A stretch of 64,000 nucleotides of DNA from the NCBI GenBank assembly GCA_963664035.2, contig OY760867.2:2294001-2358000 (forward strand), given 5' to 3'. A model generated the notes under the pieces. It ran no database searches and had not been told where the DNA came from. It was given only the letters and a program-made list of their open reading frames with translations. Below are positions 25,120-33,212 of the stretch, piece after piece. Position numbers and translations under genes: made by a program. This stretch comes from G958296245 sp963664035 (lineage in GTDB: Bacteria > Chloroflexota > Dehalococcoidia > Lucifugimonadales > G958296245). Every line of letters begins with the position of its first letter. Position 1 is the first letter of the stretch.

Positions 25120-26865
25120 TCACAGTCTTTTGGATCGTGGGTCTGGAAGTTCATGAAGGCGTTCGATCAGTACTGCCAAGAACGCTCCGATCTGACCGGC
25201 AGTGCATTTCTTGACGACTCGTCGAATCACTTGACCAACAACCTTGTCTTCGTAATTATGCTTCTCCAAATGGTTAATCATGGCTTCTATATCTGGCTGA
25301 GAAGCCGACTGTCTGGTCTGATCTTTCAATGAACTTTGGGAGGGTGCATCATCGATTGAGGAAACGTCGTCCGTAACTAGCGGATCCACGGGAGTCCTGT
25401 TGGAGTGGTCAGTCGTAAGTGGAACCTTATCAAAGGATTGCGTGGCTGTAAGACCTTTATCCTCTCCATCAATTTTCGCGAGCTTGCTGCGGCGCTTGAT
25501 AAGCAAGGTCTGGCCTATTTCTAGCTTAATCCATTGCCAACTGAACTTGTCCTGTCTGGAGGGTATTGGTGTGCCGTCGGCTTGAGCACGTCCAAAGCCG
25601 CGAACGTACAAATCATCACCATCCAAGTGGACAAGGGTATCTGCACGCCCCTTAGGTGCGGACCAGTGGAGCAAATCTGGATACCGATGATTAGGTGGCT
25701 TTCCGCCGCAAGCGATATCGGCCAACCGATTGGCCTCGGATTGGAATAGATCCGTATCCAGGACCTCTATCGGAGGTTTCTCTTCAGCGATTACGCCAAG
25801 AATGGCGCCAGCCATCGTAGCAATGGTGTCCGTATCGGTACCAAGCGCATTCGCAGCGACGCTCAAAGCTTGGTAGGGCTTAGTTTCGCACCACGTCAGT
25901 CCCACAGCGGCGACAGCCGTCAGTGTCCCGTCGCCTCGCCGCACTGGATCGCGCAACCCCAGTCGGTCTACGATAGCAGTGTAGCGGTCGGCACCGCTCC
26001 CGTAGGTATCGGCAGCGATTTGGATCGCTTTCTGGCACTCGTCGATTGCCCTATTCCAAGCCTCTTCGAATACACCCGATTCGCGCTCGAACGTTGAGCG
26101 CCAGTAATTCCATACTTCGATATCATCCCGGATGATATCGGGAAGTTTCGCGGCAACATCAGTGGCAGTCATTAGGTCATCGGGTGATGGGCAGCGCCCG
26201 GTGGTCATAGTGTGCGCCAACGTCAGAGCATGGAATGTCGCCCCAAGCAGTCCTCTAGGATGAGAATGTGTGCAAATGGAGTTCCGGACCACGTCAGGGA
26301 GAAAGGTCGTTGGGTCTTCAGGGGTGCGAGCTGCCCACACATGAGGCTGGATACGCATGGCGGCACCATTGCCTCCGGAGTTAGTCCAACCGTCGAAGGT
26401 ATTCGCGAACCACTGGACCCTTCGTCTGGCCAAATTCGTAGCTGCGGCACTTGTAGACTTACCCGCTCCCAGTGCATAACTCAACCAAATTGGTAGTTCT
26501 ACTTTGGAAAACGACTCCACGTCGAATCCGTCCGATCGAATAGACCTACCTGTCGCAAGGCGCAACTGTGAGTCATCTGAGTAGCATCCTTGAGGAAGTG
26601 TTACCGTGACACCTGTGCGTCCGCCGATACGTCGCTTCCACTCAATCGGCTTATGCAGCGGTGCTTCCGATGTTCGCCTCTTTAGGCCCGTCTCATCGGT
26701 TAATTCACTGATCCAACCAAGCGCATCACCATATGCCGACCACAGGGCAGACCCCTGAATCATTTCAGCGTACTCACTGCTGTTGGATTGTATTCCTTCT
26801 CTCGAGTAAGGTTCGACACTGAAGTTCAGCTTCCCAACGTCGTCAAACGCCCGCTGCTTAGTCAT
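25120..26865 (-). CDS. ADP-ribosylglycohydrolase (DraG/ARH family), putative antitoxin
   Basis: ARH/DraG enzymes remove ADP-ribose from targets using two metal ions. Counting from the start at 26865 (581 aa), the metal-site motifs are GDALG (about 46-50), YSDDSQLRLA (about 95), GGNGAAMRIQP and the second site GTDTDTIATMAGAILG (about 342-357). The catalytic domain ends near residue 410. The remaining ~170 residues include a hydrophilic linker and a helical tail (MINHLEKHNYEDKVV) of unknown role. ATG 26865 overlaps the preceding ADP-ribosyltransferase stop (ATGA). Base composition is visibly less GC-rich than the surrounding pur genes. It sits where the macrodomain antitoxin DarG would be in a DarTG pair. 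Confidence 0.88.
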   Translation of the reverse strand: MTKQRAFDDVGKLNFSVEPYSREGIQSNSSEYAEMIQGSALWSAYGDALGWISELTDETGLKRRTSEAPLHKPIEWKRRIGGRTGVTVTLPQGCYSDDSQLRLATGRSIRSDGFDVESFSKVELPIWLSYALGAGKSTSAAATNLARRRVQWFANTFDGWTNSGGNGAAMRIQPHVWAARTPEDPTTFLPDVVRNSICTHSHPRGLLGATFHALTLAHTMTTGRCPSPDDLMTATDVAAKLPDIIRDDIEVWNYWRSTFERESGVFEEAWNRAIDECQKAIQIAADTYGSGADRYTAIVDRLGLRDPVRRGDGTLTAVAAVGLTWCETKPYQALSVAANALGTDTDTIATMAGAILGVIAEEKPPIEVLDTDLFQSEANRLADIACGGKPPNHRYPDLLHWSAPKGRADTLVHLDGDDLYVRGFGRAQADGTPIPSRQDKFSWQWIKLEIGQTLLIKRRSKLAKIDGEDKGLTATQSFDKVPLTTDHSNRTPVDPLVTDDVSSIDDAPSQSSLKDQTRQSASQPDIEAMINHLEKHNYEDKVVGQVIRRVVKKCTAGQIGAFLAVLIERLHELPDPRSKRL

Positions 26866-27551
26866 TCGAAGACCTCCGGTGCATGACAAATCTTAACGCT
26901 TGTTTCAAAGACGCCCAGCGCTCCATCAATCGTCTCTAGGGACTGTTCTTGCTGGACATCAATACGTTGTAGGTGATCGCAGGATAATTCCCCCGGATAC
27001 AAGACCTCCGCCTGTCGATCGGTGGGCCATGCCGTCAGCTTGCTGGTCCGATCGTGCAGTTGATCGTAGCGGCCATATATCCTTTCAGCAAACATACGGC
27101 AGAACCCGGCCAAGCCCTCGGCACGCTCACAGACGGGATAGATATTGTTAGTAGTGGTAAAAACAACACCAGGATGAGCGAGGATATGAGGCTTGAACGA
27201 TAGGAGAACCCATGGGTTATTCTCGGCTGCGTGCCACTTTTCTGAGTGGTAAAACATCCAGTCATTGATTCGCTCTATGGACAGATTGACATAGTCGAGC
27301 CATGCTGAGTCCTTACGGAATTGAGCATTCGGCTCATAGACGTATTCTAGGTACTCGTCCTCGCTCACCCGCGCCCGACTCTTGACTGCTCTTGCAGCTA
27401 GAACGCCAACTGCACCCCTCACCGTAGTAAAGTGAACTACTTGGCTGATCCCACGGCGCTCCGCAGCCGCTACAATTTCCGGGCGCTCAGGAAGACCTTC
27501 AATCTCTTCAGGTGTTCTAGGGTGAGCCGGAATATACCGACGGCCGAGCAT
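26862..27551 (-). CDS. DarT-like (DUF4433) ADP-ribosyltransferase, putative toxin
   Basis: A 229-residue protein with the layout of DarT, which ADP-ribosylates DNA bases using NAD. The NAD-site His lies in ISQVVHFTTVRGAVGVL (H40), matching the DarT 'HxT' strand followed by a helix. The middle has DYVNLSIERIN and WVLLSFKPHIL. FTTTNN (131-136) matches the DarT 'ft..Na' block, and the late motif RQAEVLYPGEL (179-189) carries the candidate catalytic Glu182, like the QAE-type motif of DarT. It starts 4 nt after the helicase stop and is coupled to the DraG-like gene. Family assignment is by motif reading, not alignment. Confidence 0.78.
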   Translation of the reverse strand: MLGRRYIPAHPRTPEEIEGLPERPEIVAAAERRGISQVVHFTTVRGAVGVLAARAVKSRARVSEDEYLEYVYEPNAQFRKDSAWLDYVNLSIERINDWMFYHSEKWHAAENNPWVLLSFKPHILAHPGVVFTTTNNIYPVCERAEGLAGFCRMFAERIYGRYDQLHDRTSKLTAWPTDRQAEVLYPGELSCDHLQRIDVQQEQSLETIDGALGVFETSVKICHAPEVFE

Positions 27552-27555
27552 CGCT

Positions 27556-28971
27556 TCAGACCTCTACAAGTTTGTAAGTCTTACGATCCATAAAATCGAA
27601 CACAGTAGATCGCTCACCTGGTTTATACCCCAACATCACCGTCTTTCTGGCGCGCCCAACCCCCATAGCTATCAATCGGCGCAGTGAATCAAGGGTGCCA
27701 TCACCATCTTCGTCACCGTGTGGTGTTACCTCATCACTCAGCCCTGGTAACAAGACATGATCGAATTCAAGCCCCTTTGCCGAGTGTATCGTGGACAATG
27801 CCACCAGTTCTGGCCCCGTTGGCCACTCGGGGTTACGGGTCAACTCACAATACTGAATATCCTGCTGCCTCAGTATCTGCCTTGCACAGTTAAACCAGCC
27901 GCCGCCCTTCGGCTGGAGAATAGCGACGGTTTCGTCATTGGCGAAACGGGGCTGGACACGGTTCAGCATGTAGGTGATCTGTGCGCTGTACTTGCCTACC
28001 ACTACTTCAGGGCGTATACCGGACTCTAGACACGCCTTCTCAGAAGGTAGCACACCATCTTCATCTGGCGGCAAGTCCCGGATAAGCGAAGAGGCAAGTC
28101 TCACAATCTCCACTGTGTTCCGATGATTACGTGCCAGCGTGAATACCATCTCTGGCCTCATGTCAATGCCAAGTTCCCTCCACAGGAAACTTTGGGGATA
28201 TATACGTTGCATAGCATCGATGATAAATGTCGTCACATGATCTTCATTCAAGTGCGCCAGGACAGCGCGCATCTGGTTAGCAGATAGATCTTGAGATTCA
28301 TCGATAATCACTACATCGTACTTTTGGCTAGGCATTTCGGCAGTCTTCAGTGCGATGTCATTCCAATCCACTTTACCGGATTGTGATTTCCTCATTTCAT
28401 ATGGGCGGATCACGTCTTCCAAGAGTCTTATGCGCAGTTCTCGTGGAACCGCTGGCGCTCTTCCGCGCCCGGACCGCGTTGCATCTAGATACTTCTTGCG
28501 TTCATCTGGTGAGAATCTACCTTGTATATATGCGACTTCGCCGACGAAGTAACTCTCATCTTCAACAGATACACCAATAGATCTAAGCAAGGACCTAATC
28601 CACTGCTCCCCATTATTCTCAAGAAGGTATTGATCCCCAACAAGATTCCGTGCCCAGTGTCCAAAAGTCTCGACCGTAAGCATGATTTCATCTGTAGGAT
28701 TGACCTGCTCTGTCGCAAGCTGATCTATGTAACCTCTTAATGTCCGGTTGAACGTTAGCACCAAGACTCGGACAGGGTCGGTTAATCCTAGTCGTATTCG
28801 CCGCTGTCTGCGTGAGTTGCAAAGTTGCCGGAGACGGAGTAGTGCAGCAGTGGTTTTGCCACTCCCTGCAGCCCCTCGAATCAGCCGGAATCCCGACTCC
28901 GCGTCGGTCAATATCTTGAGTTGCTCAGGTGAGGGGGTTACATTCTGTAATGTTCGCATTCGAAACCTCAA
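27556..28971 (-). CDS. UvrD/Rep-type superfamily 1 DNA helicase (short form)
   Basis: A 471-residue SF1A-like helicase. Walker A is RGAAGSGKTT (33-41), motif Ia includes VLTFNRTLRGYI, and motif II is VVIIDESQDLS (220-230). Motif IV lies at TLARNHRNTVEIV, motif V at STIHSAKGLEFDHVLLPG (393-410), and motif VI at GRARKTVMLGY. It is shorter than UvrD or Rep, with reduced 1B/2B insertions. It is the first gene of a tight operon with the DarT-like and DraG-like genes and shares their lower GC. The start is Met1 or Met5 (28959). Its 5' end is duplicated 182 bp upstream. Confidence 0.92.
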   Translation of the reverse strand: MRFRMRTLQNVTPSPEQLKILTDAESGFRLIRGAAGSGKTTAALLRLRQLCNSRRQRRIRLGLTDPVRVLVLTFNRTLRGYIDQLATEQVNPTDEIMLTVETFGHWARNLVGDQYLLENNGEQWIRSLLRSIGVSVEDESYFVGEVAYIQGRFSPDERKKYLDATRSGRGRAPAVPRELRIRLLEDVIRPYEMRKSQSGKVDWNDIALKTAEMPSQKYDVVIIDESQDLSANQMRAVLAHLNEDHVTTFIIDAMQRIYPQSFLWRELGIDMRPEMVFTLARNHRNTVEIVRLASSLIRDLPPDEDGVLPSEKACLESGIRPEVVVGKYSAQITYMLNRVQPRFANDETVAILQPKGGGWFNCARQILRQQDIQYCELTRNPEWPTGPELVALSTIHSAKGLEFDHVLLPGLSDEVTPHGDEDGDGTLDSLRRLIAMGVGRARKTVMLGYKPGERSTVFDFMDRKTYKLVEV

Positions 28972-29276
28972 GCGCCACCCCAGCGGGGCATGCAGCCAGA
29001 GTGGACATCATACCTACCTAATCATATCATGGCCTGCCTACCTCGTCTTCAACCCTTCGCGGTAGTCGTCGTAGGCCTGCCGTACCGCGTCGTGATCTTG
29101 AGTTGCTCAGGTGAGGGGGTTACATTCTGTAATGTTCGCATTCGAAACCTCAAGCGCCACCCCAGCGGGGCATGCAGCCAGAGTGGACATCATACCTACC
29201 TAATCATATCATGGCCTGCCTACCTCGTCTTCAACCCTTCGCGGTAGTCGTCGTAGGCCTGCCGTACCGCGTCGTG
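28913..29276. repeat. Perfect 182-bp tandem duplication spanning the helicase/purE junction
   Basis: 28913-29094 and 29095-29276 read as identical. Each copy contains the first ~20 codons of the helicase, its upstream region, and the last ~19 codons of purE. The left copy supplies the working helicase start and a dead purE end; the right copy supplies the working purE end and a dead helicase start. No divergence is visible, so the event is very recent, or it is an assembly error. Confidence 0.92.
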
Positions 29277-29678
29277 CTTGTTCCCGAGTATCTGCGCCGC
29301 CAAGAAGGCGGCGTTGCGGGCGCCCCATGAGCCTATGGCGACGCACGCCACCGGGATTCCGGGCGGCATCATCGCGATGGCGTGGAGGGAGTCCACGCCG
29401 TTGAGGTCGCTGGAGGGCAGGGGAATGCCTATGACGGGCAGCGTGGTCCACGAGGCCATCACTCCCGGCAGTCCCGCCGATCCGCCCGCGGCGGCTATCA
29501 GAACCTCGATGCCGCGCTCACGTGCCGACTGCGTGTACTCGCGCACCTTGTCCGGTGTGCGGTGCGCCGACGCCACGACGACCTCGTGCTCGACGCCCAT
29601 CTGGTCCAGCACCTCAACCGTCTCGTCGATGTACGACATGTCCGACTTGCTTCCCATTACCACGCCTACTAGCGGCAT
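29220..29678 (-). CDS. purE: N5-carboxyaminoimidazole ribonucleotide mutase
   Basis: Class I PurE converts N5-CAIR to CAIR. The 152-residue product has VGVVMGSKSDMSYIDET, then EVVVASAHRTPDKV with the catalytic His, AAAGGSAGLPGVMASWT, and GIPLPSSDLNGVDSLHAIAMMPPGIPVA. The length is normal. It is the first purine gene on the minus strand in this cluster. The next purine gene, purB, is 4.1 kb downstream, beyond the helicase-DarT-DraG operon. Confidence 0.97.
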   Translation of the reverse strand: MPLVGVVMGSKSDMSYIDETVEVLDQMGVEHEVVVASAHRTPDKVREYTQSARERGIEVLIAAAGGSAGLPGVMASWTTLPVIGIPLPSSDLNGVDSLHAIAMMPPGIPVACVAIGSWGARNAAFLAAQILGNKHDAVRQAYDDYREGLKTR

Positions 29679-29741
29679 CTGTCATGAACCTTTCCGGCGG
29701 GCGGTCCGGCCCGCCTTAACGTGAGACGCGCCCACGGGGGC

Positions 29742-30719
29742 CTAGTCCCACTCCAGTATTACGCCAAGGGCCTCGTCCGGGTTGTTGTAGAGAAGGTGGT
29801 ACGCGTCGGGCGTCTTCTGCCACGGCATCCGGTGCGTCGTGAGGGGGCCGGTCTTTATGGTCCCCTCCAGGATGGCCGTGGTCGCCTTCTTCAAGCGCTC
29901 CTCCCGCGACATGGTCCTGAAGTAGCCTCCGATGATGATCCTGTCGCCGGAAATGCTCGTGTCCAGCGACAGCGCCTGCCCCTCCCCCTGGTACAGCGCT
30001 ATCAGGTGAATCACGCCGTCGCTCTTGGCCATGCGCTGGGCCATCTCGAACGACTTGACCCCGGCGAAGCCGCCGACGCACTCAACCACGACGTCCGCGC
30101 CCATGCCGTCCGTCAGGTCCAACACCGCCTCCACCGAGTCCGTCTCCGAGACGTTGATTACCTCGTCGGCGCCGCACTCCTTCGATATACGGCAACGGAG
30201 CTCGGTCGCGTCTACCGTGATCACCCTTCCCGGTTCCCGCGCGCGCACCGCCTGGGAGCACAGGTTGCCGACCAGGCCCTGCCCGTTGAATACCACGGTG
30301 TCGCCCGGCTCTATGGGCGGAATCGCCATCCACGCCACCGCGCCGGACACGAGGGGCAGGTAGGCCGCGTCCTCGTAGCTCATCTCGGCGGGTATCCCGA
30401 ACGCCGCGCCGTTCTCCCCCGACGTCGAGCCGGTGACGTACTGCGCGTGCGGCGCGCTTATCGCGACCCGCTGGCCCACCTCGAAGCCCTCCGCCTCCGC
30501 GCCGACCTCCACCACGTCGCCGGCGTCGGAGTAGCCCATCATGCGCGGGGGCACACGCTCCTCCATCACGTAGCGCCGGAATAGCTCGGAGCCGCGGCTG
30601 ATCAGGCTGCGGCTAACCCGCGCCAGTACCTGGTCGGGGCCTGGGGAGGGTATGTCCACCTCCACCATCCGGACGTTCCCGAATCCATCGAGCTTTTCGA
30701 GCCGAGACATCTTCGTCAT
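29742..30719 (-). CDS. Medium-chain (zinc-type) dehydrogenase/reductase
   Basis: A 325-residue MDR-superfamily NAD(P)-dependent oxidoreductase. The N-terminal GroES-like domain includes RVPPRMMGYSDAGDVVEVG. The Rossmann domain begins PGDTVVFNGQGLVGNLCSQAV, with VVVECVG at the next strand. The catalytic CxxxxD zinc ligands of classical alcohol dehydrogenases are not evident (the region reads SRSLISRGSELF), so it may act without catalytic zinc, as in threonine-dehydrogenase-like bacteriochlorophyllide or sugar dehydrogenases. GAGGGG precedes the ATG. The substrate is unknown. Confidence 0.85.
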   Translation of the reverse strand: MTKMSRLEKLDGFGNVRMVEVDIPSPGPDQVLARVSRSLISRGSELFRRYVMEERVPPRMMGYSDAGDVVEVGAEAEGFEVGQRVAISAPHAQYVTGSTSGENGAAFGIPAEMSYEDAAYLPLVSGAVAWMAIPPIEPGDTVVFNGQGLVGNLCSQAVRAREPGRVITVDATELRCRISKECGADEVINVSETDSVEAVLDLTDGMGADVVVECVGGFAGVKSFEMAQRMAKSDGVIHLIALYQGEGQALSLDTSISGDRIIIGGYFRTMSREERLKKATTAILEGTIKTGPLTTHRMPWQKTPDAYHLLYNNPDEALGVILEWD

Positions 30720-30732
30720 GGCGATATCCCCT

Positions 30733-30915
30733 CTATTGCTGAGTATCCTTCGCGGGCAGGTACCGTCTCGGGAACTTGGCCACCACCGATCGGCCCACGA
30801 CGGGGTTGACGTAGGGCAGCCGTACCAGGCTGGCGATGCCGGCGTCGGCGGAATCGAGTTCCGTAACCCAGAAGCCCGCCTCGTACTCGGTACGGAGGCG
30901 GGCCCTTAGCGCCAT
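30733..30915 (-). CDS. Small hypothetical protein (weak)
   Basis: A 60-codon frame between oppF and the dehydrogenase on the same strand, ending 13 bp before the dehydrogenase start. The product reads WVTELDSADAGIASLVRLPY in the middle and a basic C-terminal end. No SD is seen and no family is recognised. It could be a real small gene or chance coding in GC-rich DNA. Confidence 0.3.
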   Translation of the reverse strand: MALRARLRTEYEAGFWVTELDSADAGIASLVRLPYVNPVVGRSVVAKFPRRYLPAKDTQQ

Positions 30916-30943
30916 TGCGGGGCCTGGAATGAACGCCGGCCCG

Positions 30944-32008
30944 CTATTCGGGGAGCCCGGCGGGGTTCCACACGCCGTAGCCGTCCGCCTTGATACACGC
31001 CACCCAGTGATCGGGGCTCACTTCGCGCAGCTCAGGCATCTCGACGTGGCATTCGTCGGTGGCTATCGGGCACCGCGTGTTGAAGACGCACCCCTTCGGC
31101 GGGTTCATCGGGCTCGGGACCTCGCCCGTGATGATCATGTGCTCGCGCTGCGACTCCACGACGGGGTCCGGGATGGGCACCGCCGACAGCAGCGCCTTCG
31201 TGTAGGGGTGCAGCGGGTTCTCGTACAGCTCGTTGCGGTCGGCGATCTCGACGATGTGGCCGAGGTACATCACCGCCACGCGGTCGCTGATGTGCCGCAC
31301 CACCGAGAGGTCGTGGGCGATGAACAGGTATGTCAGGTTCAGCCGCTCCTGCAACTCCTCGAGCAGGTTGATGACCTGCGCCTGGATGGACACGTCCAGC
31401 GCCGAGACCGGCTCGTCGCAGACGATGAAGCTGGGGTTCACCGCGAGCGCCCGGGCTATCCCGATGCGCTGCCTCTGCCCCCCGCTGAACTCGTGGGGGT
31501 ACCTATCCGCCATGTACGGGTTCAACCCCACCAGCGTCAGGAGCTCGGCGATCCTGTCCCTGTACTCCGACTTCGTACCCGTCAGCTTGTGGACCACCAG
31601 CGGCTCTCCGATGATGTCGCCGCAGGTGAGCCTCGGGTTCAGCGACCCGTACGGGTCCTGGAAGATGACCTGCATGTTCCTTCGCACCGGCCGCAGGTCC
31701 TTGGTGGACATCTTCGTCAGGTCGTTGCCCTCGAAGATGACCTCCCCTGACGTCGGCTTGTACAGCTGGAGGATGCACCTGCCCACGGTCGTCTTCCCGC
31801 TCCCGCTCTCCCCAACCAGGCCGAGCGTCTCGCCGGACCTGATGAAGAAGTTGACGTCGTCGACGGCCTTGATCTCGGCGATCTTGCGCTGGAAGACGAT
31901 CCCCGACGTCACGGGGAAGTACATCCTCAGGTCCTTCACGTCGATGAGTACGTCGCCCTGGCGGGTCGACTGGCCGTTCGTCCCGTTTTGCTCTTGTGTC
32001 TGTGTCAA
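30944..32008 (-). CDS. Oligopeptide/dipeptide ABC transporter ATP-binding protein (OppF/DppF type)
   Basis: Cytoplasmic ATPase of a peptide importer. Starting at TTG 32008 (preceded by GGGAGG), the 354-residue protein has Walker A LVGESGSGKTTVGR, Q-loop VIFQDPYGSLNPR, signature FSGGQRQRIGIARAL and Walker B FIVCDEPVSALDVS. The C-terminal oligopeptide-transporter domain has CVFNTRCPIATDEC. The frame extends further upstream but runs through the neighbouring gene. It follows the OppD-type gene by 11 nt. Confidence 0.95.
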   Translation of the reverse strand: MTQTQEQNGTNGQSTRQGDVLIDVKDLRMYFPVTSGIVFQRKIAEIKAVDDVNFFIRSGETLGLVGESGSGKTTVGRCILQLYKPTSGEVIFEGNDLTKMSTKDLRPVRRNMQVIFQDPYGSLNPRLTCGDIIGEPLVVHKLTGTKSEYRDRIAELLTLVGLNPYMADRYPHEFSGGQRQRIGIARALAVNPSFIVCDEPVSALDVSIQAQVINLLEELQERLNLTYLFIAHDLSVVRHISDRVAVMYLGHIVEIADRNELYENPLHPYTKALLSAVPIPDPVVESQREHMIITGEVPSPMNPPKGCVFNTRCPIATDECHVEMPELREVSPDHWVACIKADGYGVWNPAGLPE

Positions 32009-32019
32009 CGTCGTCCTCC

Positions 32020-33021
32020 CTAAGCTGTTGCCTCGGCGAGCTCGTGCAGCTCTTCGGCCCTGAAGCAGGCGGACTGGTGCGCCGAGTCGCCCACGTTCAT
32101 CAGGGTCGGAGATTCGTTCAGGCACCGGTCTATGGCGAACCGGCAGCGGGGCGCGAAAGCGCACGCTTCCGGCAGATCGATCAGGTCGGGGGGCAGCCCC
32201 TCGATGGGGTCCAGCTTCTCTCCCGTAGGCTCGTCGAGGCGTGGCACCGACTTCAGCAGACCGAGTGTGTATGGGTGCCTGGGGTTGTGGTATATCTCTT
32301 CCGCCGTGCTCGTCTCGACTATATTGCCCGCGTACATGACGATCACGCGGTTTGCGTACCTGGCGACGACGCCGAGGTTGTGCGTGATGACGATGAGGGC
32401 CATGCCCAGCTCGATGGCCAGCGACCTCATCAGCTCCAGCACCTGCGCCTGGATCGTAACGTCGAGCGCCGTCGTGGGCTCGTCCGCGATCATCAGGCGC
32501 GGGTTACAGCTGATGGCCATCGCGATCATGACGCGCTGCCGCATACCGCCGCTGAGCTGGTGCGGGTAGTCCTTCAGGCGCCGTTCCGGGTCCGGGATGC
32601 CCACCATGGCGAGGAGCTCCGCCGCCCTGGTCAGGGCCTGCTGCCTCGTCATGTTCATGTGGAGCTCCAGCGTCTCGGTCAACTGCCTCCCGATGCTGAG
32701 CACGGGGTTGAGGGAGGTCATGGGCTCCTGGAAGATCATCCCGATGCTGTTCCCCCGCACGGACCTCATGCGGGCCATCGAGATGTCTAGCAGGTCCTCG
32801 CCCTCGAAGAGCACGCTCCCGGCAACGATCTTCCCGGGAGGGCTGGCGACCAGGCGCATTATCGAGAGGGCGTGTACGCTCTTGCCGCACCCGCTCTCGC
32901 CGACGATGCCTACGATCTCTCCCTCTTCGAGGCTATAGCTGATCCCGTCCACGGCCTTGACGACGCCGTCCTGGGTCTCGAAGTGAGTCGTTAGGTTGTC
33001 TACCTCTAATAACTTTGCCAT
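32020..33021 (-). CDS. Oligopeptide/dipeptide ABC transporter ATP-binding protein (OppD/DppD type)
   Basis: A 333-residue ATPase partner of the downstream OppF-type protein. It opens LLEVDNLTTHFETQDGVVKA, with Walker A GIVGESGCGKSVHALS, the OppD-specific GMIFQEPMTSLNPVL, signature LSGGMRQRVMIAMAI, Walker B LMIADEPTTALDVT, and the C-terminal AFAPRCRFAIDRC. No permease or binding-protein gene is adjacent. The SBP-dppB-dppC operon at 2.2-6.0 kb lacks ATPases, so the two could form one transporter. Confidence 0.95.
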   Translation of the reverse strand: MAKLLEVDNLTTHFETQDGVVKAVDGISYSLEEGEIVGIVGESGCGKSVHALSIMRLVASPPGKIVAGSVLFEGEDLLDISMARMRSVRGNSIGMIFQEPMTSLNPVLSIGRQLTETLELHMNMTRQQALTRAAELLAMVGIPDPERRLKDYPHQLSGGMRQRVMIAMAISCNPRLMIADEPTTALDVTIQAQVLELMRSLAIELGMALIVITHNLGVVARYANRVIVMYAGNIVETSTAEEIYHNPRHPYTLGLLKSVPRLDEPTGEKLDPIEGLPPDLIDLPEACAFAPRCRFAIDRCLNESPTLMNVGDSAHQSACFRAEELHELAEATA

Positions 33022-33212
33022 CTACTTCCCCTCTACAGTGCTTTTCCCCTTGGACGTTTAACTCCACACCGTGAAGAATATCACTATAGGGCGCACAAGT
33101 CACCCCTTGCGGCCAAAATCCCCACCCGAATGGCGGCGGCGCCTTAGGGCAGGGGGAGGGCTGGTTTGAAACCAGCCCCTACGGGTGATGGCCGATAGAT
33201 ACGGCCCGGCCC
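33022..33212. repeat. Intergenic region holding dispersed palindromic element, copy 3
   Basis: 33111-33205 begins GGCCAAAATCCCCACC, has the core palindrome GGCTGGTTTGAAACCAGCC at 33159-33177, and ends with GATGGCCGATAGATACGGC, as in the 9.6-kb copies. The remaining ~90 bases upstream of oppD contain no recognised element. Confidence 0.8.

Noticed and set aside
28748..29247. Plus-strand frames sharing an identical 50-residue segment near 29 kb
   Set aside because: The shared segment is only the antisense translation of the 182-bp tandem duplication.
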